DNA of 53,759 nucleotides from Candidatus Zixiibacteriota bacterium (lineage in GTDB: Bacteria > Zixibacteria > MSB-5A5 > GN15 > FEB-12), in contig JAJRSF010000039.1 in assembly GCA_024278935.1 (NCBI GenBank), positions 1-53,759 on the forward strand, read 5' to 3'. Positions 46,632 to 53,759 of this stretch are shown in pieces (position 1 is the first letter of the stretch; each line of letters starts with the position of its first letter). Made by a program: the position numbers and the translations under genes. Under the pieces are notes generated by a model. It was given only the letters and a program-made list of their open reading frames with translations. It did not search any database and was not told the DNA's origin.

Positions 46632-47024
46632 TTAACTTCGCTTGTATTCGCGTTGTACCGTTGTCTGAATACCACCTCGGGAATTAAAGACACCAATCAA
46701 CCGAATACCAATAGGATCGATTGCACTTACAAGGTCATCAACTAACTTATTTACGACATTTTCGTGAAATATCCCTTTATTGCGAAACGCTAAAAGATAT
46801 TCTTTGAAACTTTTCAATTCAATACAATTTTTATCTGGTGTGTAATTGAGAGTCAACACCGCAAAATCGGGTAGCCCTGTTTGTGGACAAACGCAGGTAA
46901 ATTCCGGGATTGTCATAGTGATAGAATATTCTCTATCGGGATAGATATTTTCAAATATCTCTATTTCAGGCGTTTTCCAATTACGGATATCATCCTGCCT
47001 GCCATCATAACTTGATTCATTCAT
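46632..47024 (-). CDS. queF: NADPH-dependent preQ0 reductase QueF (unimodular)
   Basis: 130 residues, the short YkvM type. EFTCVCPQTGLPDFA has the Cys that forms the thioimide with preQ0. ELKSFKEYLLAFRNKGIFHE is the NADPH-binding QueF motif and substrate Glu/His. It reduces preQ0 to preQ1, the base inserted into tRNA. First gene of the que cassette, 8 bases before queC. A weak ribosome site suggests the start at 47024 deserves checking. Confidence 0.94.
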   Translation of the reverse strand: MNESSYDGRQDDIRNWKTPEIEIFENIYPDREYSITMTIPEFTCVCPQTGLPDFAVLTLNYTPDKNCIELKSFKEYLLAFRNKGIFHENVVNKLVDDLVSAIDPIGIRLIGVFNSRGGIQTTVQREYKRS

Positions 47025-47063
47025 GTCGTGATTATACAGAAAAATTGAATAAAAAGCAATAGG

Positions 47064-48434
47064 TTAAACTTTTACCGTCAACCATTTTCCCCGACGATAA
47101 TAAACATAAAACAGCATTGCCGAGATATACCCCGAAATTGTAAATACCCACCAGACTGCAATCTTATCTAAATTAAAATATGATGTCACAATCAACGCCG
47201 GAACAACCTGTAATCCCCATCCATGAATCACAGACATGACCATAAACGGCTTATTATGTCCCACCCCGGAATGAATCTGCTCAAGCATTATAAAGACACC
47301 ATAAGCAGGAAATCCATAAGACCATATTTGAAGCATCTCTTTCCCGATAGCAATTGTTTCTGGTGAATCAAAAAATATCGACATATAATATCCGCCTAAG
47401 AAATATGTAAGCAACCCAAATGCAGTCAGAATCCCAAGAGATAAAACTATAGACTGATTGGCGGTTGTTATTGCCCGTTCAACTTTATTGGCTCCCAAAT
47501 TATGCCCTATCAATGATGACAGCCCTAACCCAATCCCAACAATCAACATTATCCCAAATCCGAAGACTTGAATCCCGACTCCATACGCCGCAACTACTGA
47601 CATTCCAAATGTTGCGATCAATGGGGTCAGAAGCATCCGTGAACCTGAGAAAGAAATTTCCCCAAGCAAAGCAGGTGTTCCAATTTTTAAAATCTGTATC
47701 ATTGACTTGAGAGAGACCGATGTCTTGCCAATAAGATGCATACGTACATTTGTATATTTTGTACCAAAGATGATTGCTCCAACCGTAAATGTAAGTGAAT
47801 AACTTATCACCGATGCATAGGCAGCACCTGCTAAACCTAATTCAGGAAAAATCCAATAACCAAATATCAAAAATGGATCCAGCACAGCATTAAGTATGTT
47901 TGATCCAATCATCAACGCCATCGCAATAGCAGGATTGGCAATCGAACGCATCGCCGTAAAAAATGAATAGGTTGCATACATAATCGGCAAGCCAATCAAA
48001 AGAATTTTACCGTACGAAACACCTAACTCCAAAACATTATCAGTTGCCCCCAAAAACATAAGCATCTCACGCACAAAAAACCAACCTAAGAGACCCAAGA
48101 GTGTTCCAAAAAATAGTTTGAGAAGAATCGTTTCTTTGATAGCTCGTTCAGTATTGTCATAATCTTTTTCGCCATACCGACGAGAAATTATCGCAACCGA
48201 CCCGGGACCTATAAGTGAATTAAATGAAAACAGCACCCACAATACATTTGTAATAAAAGTAATCGCCGCAATCGACGGTTCACTATTTGGCAGACGAGAG
48301 ACCCAATACATATCAGCCATAGCATAAATATGATGTGCCAGAAAACCGATCATTGATGGAAGCCCCATTTTCAGAATCGACTGTATAATCGACCCTTCGG
48401 TGTAATCAGTTTTTGCTTTTACTTGTACAGCCAT
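47064..48434 (-). CDS. MATE-family multidrug/metabolite transporter
   Basis: 456 residues with about twelve membrane helices and two related halves, beginning LKMGLPSMIGFLAHHIYAMA and repeating the fold at about 240 (KIGTPALLGEISFSGSRMLL). MATE proteins export cations or metabolites using Na+ or H+ gradients. It is the gene upstream of queF, with a gap of 39 bases, so co-transcription with the que cassette is possible but a functional link is not shown. Confidence 0.9.
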   Translation of the reverse strand: MAVQVKAKTDYTEGSIIQSILKMGLPSMIGFLAHHIYAMADMYWVSRLPNSEPSIAAITFITNVLWVLFSFNSLIGPGSVAIISRRYGEKDYDNTERAIKETILLKLFFGTLLGLLGWFFVREMLMFLGATDNVLELGVSYGKILLIGLPIMYATYSFFTAMRSIANPAIAMALMIGSNILNAVLDPFLIFGYWIFPELGLAGAAYASVISYSLTFTVGAIIFGTKYTNVRMHLIGKTSVSLKSMIQILKIGTPALLGEISFSGSRMLLTPLIATFGMSVVAAYGVGIQVFGFGIMLIVGIGLGLSSLIGHNLGANKVERAITTANQSIVLSLGILTAFGLLTYFLGGYYMSIFFDSPETIAIGKEMLQIWSYGFPAYGVFIMLEQIHSGVGHNKPFMVMSVIHGWGLQVVPALIVTSYFNLDKIAVWWVFTISGYISAMLFYVYYRRGKWLTVKV

Positions 48435-48535
48435 TTACTCTTTCTCGTCATACTAAATTGAATAACAGACATTCTAACCTATCAAAGATAACAGAATACA
48501 GAATAGACGTCAGAACACAAGCAAAGTTACATAAA

Positions 48536-49186
48536 TCATATCACATATATTCCGGAAAAATAATAGGAACTGAACGAAATTGCCTGAAATGATTGCACCA
48601 AAAGATTAGTATCTGGATGAAACTCAGAATAATTCCCGTTACCTCCGCTTAAGACTTCTTTTATCCAATTAGAAATATCAGCCCGATCAGTTTCGATAAT
48701 CAAATTCGCATTTTGTACTTTTCCATTTTGAGCATACAAATAGCAAGCATCTATTTTCTCTTCCAAAGTTGATAACTGCTTGTTTGAGAACTTACTCAAG
48801 ACAGAATTAGATTGAGGCAACAATAAGATGTTTATATCTTTTTTGATTATCTCATCAAACAATGCATCTGCCCCACTTTGAATCAATCTATTATTTTCTA
48901 TTGGATAAATATCCAATATACCGTAATCGGTCAGATTTTTTTTACATTGAAATGTGTAGAAATCAGGATATGTATTAAAATCATCGGACTTACTCCGAAG
49001 TTTATCATAAAATGTAGTGACAAACAGAAGTATCAGATTCGACGCCCCAACTGCTTCTATTCCATCAGGAGAATAGACTCCAAGCTTTATAGATGATTTC
49101 AACCGACGGCAATATTCAGCGTAGCTAATCTCGAGATTATCAGATTGAATTTTACAGTCTGCCCCACGTAAAACTTCACAATGCAT
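48536..49186 (-). CDS. Hypothetical protein, no recognised family
   Basis: 216 residues, without a signal peptide or membrane helix; Tyr and Ser rich, with Cys near the N-terminus (MHCEVLRGADCK). GGAG 7 bases before the ATG supports the start. It is 12 bases downstream of a small membrane protein gene and probably co-transcribed with it. I recognise no domain or motif. Confidence 0.65.
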   Translation of the reverse strand: MHCEVLRGADCKIQSDNLEISYAEYCRRLKSSIKLGVYSPDGIEAVGASNLILLFVTTFYDKLRSKSDDFNTYPDFYTFQCKKNLTDYGILDIYPIENNRLIQSGADALFDEIIKKDINILLLPQSNSVLSKFSNKQLSTLEEKIDACYLYAQNGKVQNANLIIETDRADISNWIKEVLSGGNGNYSEFHPDTNLLVQSFQAISFSSYYFSGIYVI

Positions 49187-49198
49187 GGTATCTCTCCA

Positions 49199-49609
49199 TT
49201 ATTTACAGGTGGCTAATTTACTTCCCAAATATACAGCAGGATAATATCCTAAAACCGTAATGCTAATCATCCAAATCGGATGTGGAATCATAAACATATT
49301 TAGAATTGCAAATAAAAGTAAAATCCCGGCTAAAATATAACTGTTAAATTTCCAATTGATTGTGTCGATTTTCCCACTTACGAAACCACCAACAAGAGCG
49401 CCAACCATCCAACCCAGCCATAACGAAATCAAAGCACCCAGTGGGATAACTTTCACATACTCTATATATATTTTTTGGATTGTTTCCCAGTCGACACCTT
49501 CAAGCCCGGCAGGTGGTGGATAAAAAATATGGTTAACATATTCACATGCCATTACTGTGAAGACCGATGCAATGATTCCACCCAGAATTGCCAGAATTTT
49601 CTTTTTCAT
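49199..49609 (-). CDS. Small four-helix membrane protein
   Basis: 136 residues with about four membrane helices (LAILGGIIASVFTVMACEYV, VIPLGALISLWLGWMVGALV, SYILAGILLLFAILNMFM, WMISITVLGYYPAVYLG). AAGGA precedes the ATG. It may have a Bacteroidetes-type relative but I cannot name one. It is upstream of, and likely coupled to, the 216-residue orphan gene. Confidence 0.7.
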   Translation of the reverse strand: MKKKILAILGGIIASVFTVMACEYVNHIFYPPPAGLEGVDWETIQKIYIEYVKVIPLGALISLWLGWMVGALVGGFVSGKIDTINWKFNSYILAGILLLFAILNMFMIPHPIWMISITVLGYYPAVYLGSKLATCK

Positions 49610-49831
49610 AGATTATCCTTGTTTTGAAATATTCAGCTAATCAAAGATAGACAGAGTCTACGTTCCCTGTCAAGTTTTAGTTTCAAATATGAATATTACC
49701 ATAATGCTGGTTATCCAAACATTAACATCATCGGTCGAAAACAAACCCTTCTCTTACTATCTGTTATAACAAATTGGCTTTGTTTTGTCATTTTTAGTTT
49801 TTTTACAATTTATCTAGAGCCAGCCCCCAAT

Positions 49832-49960
49832 GTCATTCCCGGCTTGATCGGGAATCCAGAAAAATGGCTTCGATTTCTGAAAACAGACTTTTTACCTGCG
49901 TTGTAAGGAATCCTTTCCTGACAAACAGAAATGGCTTCGTTTTCTGAAATCAGACTTTTT
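49832..49960. repeat. dRS3-like short hairpin (49832-49858) and two 31-bp direct repeats (49863-49893, 49930-49960)
   Basis: ATTCCCG...CGGGAAT with a 7-base loop is a compact inverted repeat common in intergenic regions. It is followed by two copies of a 31-base unit starting AATGGCTTCG and ending CAGACTTTTT that differ at two positions. An open frame across the area (49810-50040) follows the repeats and has no gene features. The remaining gap to 50188 shows no gene except the hairpin at 50097. Confidence 0.75.
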
Positions 49961-50096
49961 TGTATCGGTTTTGTGTTGATTGCAATTGTAGAGTGCAAAG
50001 CAATTTGTATGATACTGTTATTCCGAATAAAAGAATTCATATAGAACGAGATATGAAAATAAAGAACTTTGTGTTTGTATCTATATTGATTTGATT

Positions 50097-50123
50097 AAGT
50101 GGCAGACGAGACGCCTGCCACTT
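50097..50123. repeat. Hairpin repeat family member (GGCAGACGAG core)
   Basis: AAGTGGCAG and CTGCCACTT pair around a 9-base loop containing ACGAGACGC. The same core recurs at 52228-52253 and, degenerately, at 51912-51937, so this is a small dispersed hairpin family. Confidence 0.7.
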
Positions 50124-50187
50124 ACAATAATTTATTCCTTTTCTTTATCCCCTGAAATTTCGGGGTCTCCAAGAAACCCTAATAACT

Positions 50188-51638
50188 TTAAAATTCAGGA
50201 GCTCCAAGAAAATTTAATATTTTTGAAATACTGAATGCATAAGCAACATGTACCTCAAATTCTGCATTTTTTATACCATTTGGACTCGTATAGGGCCTGA
50301 TAGTTCCGCCAACTAACAAACGTACTTTTTGTGTACTGCAGTTACTTGAATAATTTCTATATCTTTATCAGGAAAAGTCCAGCCAAAAAATGCACTAATA
50401 TTCATATTTAATGCTTCAGCTTGAAGGTAAGGACCTATATAGTATTCGGTACTCCTATTATCTAATCTTATTATCGTTGTATCAACCAATGTATCAATTA
50501 ACGGCTGTAAGAGAGTATCAAGTTCAACTTTGTTTATTAAAATTTGCTCACGAAGTACTTGTCGAAATTCACCTAATAAGGCAGGTCTTAATGAGCTTTT
50601 TGTTTCTTTGCCATCTAAGATGGAACCCCAAAAGATAAATACTTGTATTTTAGTTTCATCATTAAAGTCACCCTCTTGATGTATGTGACTTCCAAGCGAG
50701 TATGGATGAGTTGAGTTCAATAAATTTAGCGAATCTCCTCCAAAAGTTCTCCCCTGAGCAAAAGTAAAGCCAAACCCACTAGGGGTTAGAGTGTTTAGCA
50801 ATGGATATTTGCTACCATTCTTGTAAAAAGAATTTTGATGAAATTGTTGTGGCATCATAAAAGAAACATCATAAAATTTCTCTTTTGCTGACACACCTGA
50901 CAAAAAATCTAAACTTGTACCAAAAGCAAAATACAATAAATTTTGCCAATTCTTCTTATCAAAGATATGCGGATCCTTCGACCTTTCTATTTGGACATAT
51001 AAACTATCATTCAATTTTTTATGTTTAATTTGAAAGTCCTTAAAACTTATTGATAATTTTTTAGTTTTTTCACTTTCGATTTTTTCAATTTTATTTTTAT
51101 AAATTGAATCAACAGAATACAAGGATGCACTTAGCTCTGTAAATTTTTTAGTACTATCATCAAAAAAGGTATCGTTGATTCTTTTTATTACTGAATCTCG
51201 TTTCAAATCATGTTCTTCAAGGACGTCCATGTTTAATTTCTTATACCGTAAAGCGATACCTCTAAATTCATCTTTAGTCTTATTTAATTTTTTATCTAAA
51301 ATTTTTCTTTTTGAGGAAATGCTATCATGGAAAACATCATACAACTTCGCTGATTCTTTATCTTTTTCCGATTCTGCCTCTTCCCTTTTTATAGACATCT
51401 CTTTACGTACTTTTTCTGAATCTTTTTTATGTTTTAGGGTAAGTGCATTGACATCTATTTCGAAATCTTTCTCTAATTTTATTTCAACTTCAGATTTACT
51501 GTCATCTTTAGGAATTTCTTTAGGCACAGTTTCAATCTCTGCACTAACTAGGCTAAAATTCAACACCAATAAACACATAACAATTAATACGTTTGTTGTA
51601 ATCCCACGCAGACCAAAACCCTCAAAACTTTTTTTCAT
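50188..51638 (-). CDS. Secreted coiled-coil protein with C-terminal barrel-like region, frameshifted
   Basis: The ATG at 51638 has AAGGAG upstream and opens a signal peptide (VLNFSLVSAE). Residues about 30-200 are strongly charged coiled coil (Lys/Glu/Asp heptads). A hydrophobic-strand region follows with GTSLDFLSGVSAKEKFYD and FGFTFAQGRTFGG. The frame stops at 50313. One extra base in the run at 50326-50330 extends it with VRLLVGGTIRPYTSPNG and ends in FLGAPEF at 50188, giving about 480 residues. The family is not recognised; the fold suggests an outer-membrane or envelope-spanning protein. Confidence 0.65.
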
Positions 51639-51911
51639 AATCACTCCTTAATAGTTTTTAATTTATATAATTACGTTAATCATAAAAATTTGGCATTCCT
51701 CCTATTTGAGTAGTTTAATTTATTGTGTGTTCTTAAACATAACAATACGTATCTATTTTGTCAACATTACTCTTTCGTTTTTTTTACATAATTTTGCGTC
51801 TCAAAAAAGCAACACATCCTCCCCTCTTTCACATCACATCGCATTCTATGAATAAATTAATATTACTGTGTTGTCATGCGCCCTCGCTTGACACCTTTAG
51901 ACATGAAACTA

Positions 51912-51937
51912 ACTGTCAGGCGAGGACGTCTAACAGT
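51912..51937. repeat. Degenerate hairpin of the same GGCAGACGAG family
   Basis: TGTCAGGC and GTCTAACA pair with mismatches around GAGGAC. It lies inside a gene-free stretch (51639-52062) that also contains the 72-bp repeat copy at 51991-52062. An imperfect longer inverted repeat pairs CCTCGCTTGACA with TGTCAGGCGAGG. Confidence 0.5.
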
Positions 51938-51990
51938 ACACAATTAAATATGGGGATTCGTTTTAATATTGCAATAATAGATAATATAAT

Positions 51991-52062
51991 GGTGGTGGGT
52001 CGGTTTTAACACTATGATAAGTTGATATTTATATAAGAGTTTGATATTTGGGATAATTTTAT
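51991..52062. repeat. 72-bp direct repeat, copy 1
   Basis: The unit starts GGTGGTGGGTCGG and ends GATAATTTTAT. It directly abuts the tRNA-Tyr 3' end at 52063. Two further tandem copies occupy the window's right end (53613-53684 and 53685-53759). Confidence 0.92.
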
Positions 52063-52115
52063 GGTGGGGAAGGATTTGAACCTCCGAAGGCGTCGCCGAC
52101 AGATTTACAGTCTGT
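52063..52115 (-). pseudogene. tRNA-Tyr 3' fragment (anticodon GUA)
   Basis: The minus strand reads an intact anticodon arm (ACAGA CTGTAAA TCTGT), a long variable arm with GGCGACGCC, a T arm GGAGG-TTCAAAT-CCTTC and CCCACCA at the 3' end. Everything 5' of the anticodon stem (acceptor 5' strand and D arm) is missing and replaced by unrelated palindromic sequence. Fragments of this kind are typical remnants of integration at a tRNA attachment site. One C may be missing from the C-run before ACC. Confidence 0.85.
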
Positions 52116-52124
52116 TGTATAGTG

Positions 52125-52253
52125 TTCTGTCAGTTCCTGATTCGCTTGCGAATTGAGAACTGACAGAAAAGAGTCAGGTCTTAAACCGCTATGCGGTTAA
52201 GGACCTGACTCAAAATAAAATTGGATGACTGGCAGACGAGAACGACTGCCAGC
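52125..52253. repeat. Cluster of three large inverted repeats between the tRNA fragment and a lipoprotein gene
   Basis: (1) 52125-52168: TTCTGTCAGTTC/GAACTGACAGAA with an inner ATTCGC/GCGAAT. (2) 52171-52211: GAGTCAGGTC/GACCTGACTC with an inner TTAAACCGC/GCGGTTAAG. (3) 52228-52253: CTGGCAG/CTGCCAG with the loop ACGAGAACGA. They may act as terminators, as a MITE-like element, or as recombination sites. Confidence 0.85.
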
Positions 52254-52263
52254 CAATAAAACA

Positions 52264-53439
52264 TTATCTAGGTTCAAGCTCAAGAACGAGAACAGATCCC
52301 TCATCGTAAGTAGAATCTGGAAGTAGTTCTTGTTTGAAGCTCGTTATAGCGTAACCCGAATGCCCTTGAATCATATCATAAGGCAATCCGAATAAGCCTG
52401 TGCTCAGAGTTGTATCTATAATACCATTGGCACTGACATTAACAATAGACATTGCATTGTCAGATGGATCAGAAACAATAACAGATAGGGAACCATCATT
52501 GTTTTCTACAACATAACTTCCCCAGTTTGATGTTGGGATATTGTACTGGTAATGCCATAAAACAGTTCCAGATCTGTTCAGTTTAATCAAGTATAAATTA
52601 TATGGAGCATTTAAGCTTGCTGCGGGGCTAGTTTGTCCTCCTGAGGCGACATAGTTGGCATCGGAAGTTTCAATAACTGAATTTATAACTTCATCAATAT
52701 CCGGAGAACTACTTAAATAGGTATTGTTTCTCCACAGTTCATTACCATTTGAATCAAGTTTTAAGAAATATGAACCGGCAATAATGAAACCATAATCGGT
52801 TGTAGAAGTCATACTTCTGAAATGACTTTCAATAGTACTATTGTAGGTTGAATCCCACTCTGTATTACCGTTTAAATCAATTTTGAGAGCACAGTATTTT
52901 TCATTTGGGTTAACTCCTCTGTTCCCTCCAATGATATATCCATCGGCGAGTTTGAATACTTGTGATTTGGATTCATAAGTATTAGTAGAAACAGTTTTTT
53001 CCCAAAGTAAATTTCCATCCATATCAGTTTTGACAATATAGTGTTGGTAATCAGTTCCAAAAGCATTTGAACCACCTACAACTAGGATATTACCATCATC
53101 AGTAAGGAGAACTGATTCTCCGTGATCATCGCTGTTGTTATCAAAACCACCGAAATTTTTCTGCCAAACCAAATTGCCATTATTATCAAGACGGAATAGA
53201 TACAAATCGTTGCGTCCGGTTCCATAAGAGTCGGTCCATCCGGTTACCACATATCCGCCGGCTGGAATTGCTACAATATCTCTGCCCCATTCCCAGTTGT
53301 CACCGCCAATATTTTCATTGAAGATAACACTGAAAGGTTGGGGAACAACTTCAACTGGATTGACAGAAGAGTCATTGTCACAGCCAAATAGTATCATTGT
53401 GGCTAATAACAGAGATGTTAAGCAAAGATTTTTTTTCAT
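52264..53439 (-). CDS. Lipoprotein with beta-propeller-like repeats
   Basis: 391 residues. The lipobox (MILFGC) after the signal predicts acylation at Cys20, then a Asp/Asn/Ser-rich linker. At least five copies of a strand motif D-x-N/D-G-N-x-x-W (LDNNGNLVWQKNF, DMDGNLLWEKT, DLNGNTEWDST, DSNGNELWRN, NRSGTVLWHYQY) alternate with GG-x-ES-type turns, the mark of a WD/PQQ-like beta-propeller of surface-exposed proteins. GGAGGT precedes the ATG. It lies between copy 1 and copy 2 of the 72-bp repeat. Ligand unknown. Confidence 0.88.
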   Translation of the reverse strand: MKKNLCLTSLLLATMILFGCDNDSSVNPVEVVPQPFSVIFNENIGGDNWEWGRDIVAIPAGGYVVTGWTDSYGTGRNDLYLFRLDNNGNLVWQKNFGGFDNNSDDHGESVLLTDDGNILVVGGSNAFGTDYQHYIVKTDMDGNLLWEKTVSTNTYESKSQVFKLADGYIIGGNRGVNPNEKYCALKIDLNGNTEWDSTYNSTIESHFRSMTSTTDYGFIIAGSYFLKLDSNGNELWRNNTYLSSSPDIDEVINSVIETSDANYVASGGQTSPAASLNAPYNLYLIKLNRSGTVLWHYQYNIPTSNWGSYVVENNDGSLSVIVSDPSDNAMSIVNVSANGIIDTTLSTGLFGLPYDMIQGHSGYAITSFKQELLPDSTYDEGSVLVLELEPR

Positions 53440-53612
53440 ATTACCTCCATATAGTTACTTAATCTTATACCATATTATCTTTGTTACGTCAGTTTAAAAT
53501 AAAAGATTCATTTTTAATCCAAAATACAATAATTTCTAAGCTATTATAACATTGATAATCTATAAAACTAGCTAGATTTCTTAAGCATTGGGATTAGATA
53601 AAAAGATTTTAA

Positions 53613-53759
53613 GGTGGTGGGTCGGTTTTAACACTATGATAAGTTGATATTTATATAAGAGTTTGATATTTGGGATAATTTTATGGTGGGGGGTCGGTTT
53701 TAACACTATGATAAGTTGATATTTATATAAGAGTTTGATATTTGGGATAATTTTATGGT
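53613..53759. repeat. 72-bp direct repeat, tandem copies 2 and 3 (copy 3 cut by window end)
   Basis: Copy 2 spans 53613-53684. Copy 3 starts at 53685 and is complete to ATTTTAT (53756) before the window ends in GGT. The period is exactly 72 bases. The joint reads ATGGTGGGGGGTCGG, which includes the GGTGGG of the tRNA-Tyr acceptor end. Confidence 0.92.

Noticed and set aside
49810-50040. 76-codon minus-strand open frame
   Set aside because: It is built over the dRS3-like hairpin and 31-bp repeats, with repeat-derived peptide (KPGMTLGAGSR-type) and no ribosome site.
51758-52009. 83-codon plus-strand open frame
   Set aside because: It crosses a hairpin and the 72-bp repeat and shows no domain, signal or ribosome site.

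Overview
This 53.8 kb window is AT-rich, Gram-negative-type DNA: it holds outer-membrane barrels, lipoproteins with lipoboxes and porins. A dockerin-like tail (DISDLVYIVDFIFTGG) at 33.9-34.2 kb, a Bacteroidetes-style kinase H-box (MTHEFKTPIST) and a small protein family typical of Bacteroidetes point to the FCB superphylum, perhaps a Zixibacteria-like lineage. That placement is inferred from remembered family signatures, not from a search. The standard code applies, because UGA ends several intact genes (10582, 45208, 48536).

Layout. (1) 0-12 kb, all on the minus strand, is an electron-transfer locus. In transcription order it holds a flavin/Fe-S oxidoreductase, a membrane cytochrome b, a 17-heme and a 21/22-heme secreted cytochrome c, and an outer-membrane barrel. 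After a gap come a membrane-anchored GcvH-like protein, a four-cluster ferredoxin subunit and a HybB/NrfD quinone-interacting subunit. A histidine kinase with two apparent c-heme motifs in its periplasmic sensor, and its response regulator, follow. Together they could carry electrons between NAD(P)H or quinone and the outside of the cell. (2) 12-19 kb: a GAF-GAF-PAS-LuxR regulator, an OprP/OprO-like porin, a chemoreceptor and CheW. (3) 18.7-27.2 kb: a two-component system divergent from a PDZ protein, a NEW3 protein and an ABC-2 exporter, with four TTAACA/T boxes spaced exactly 10 bp apart between them. (4) 27-42 kb: a DEAD-box helicase, a CoA-transferase, a secreted-protein cluster with a probable selenocysteine thiol protein, a QTMAN-like glycosyltransferase, an iodotyrosine-deiodinase-like nitroreductase, MscS, and type I glutamine synthetase. 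(5) 42-48 kb: tRNA-Thr, a metallophosphoesterase, tRNA-Leu, the complete preQ1 cassette queF-queC-queE-queD, and a MATE transporter. (6) 48.5-53.8 kb: an accessory-looking stretch with orphan genes, a hairpin-repeat family, a tRNA-Tyr 3' fragment, large palindromes and a 72-bp direct repeat.

Seven genes are interrupted. Three frameshifts each look like one missing base in an A/T homopolymer read as 5 (barrel 5291-5295, glutamine synthetase 41954-41958, coiled-coil protein 50326-50330). Three are single in-frame stops at ordinary positions (17-heme cytochrome, chemoreceptor, response regulator). The seventh, UGA at 33328-33330, sits exactly at the first position of a CXXC motif and is followed by a bacterial-SECIS-like hairpin, so it is read here as selenocysteine. 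The other six may be assembly errors, real mutations, or a mixture.
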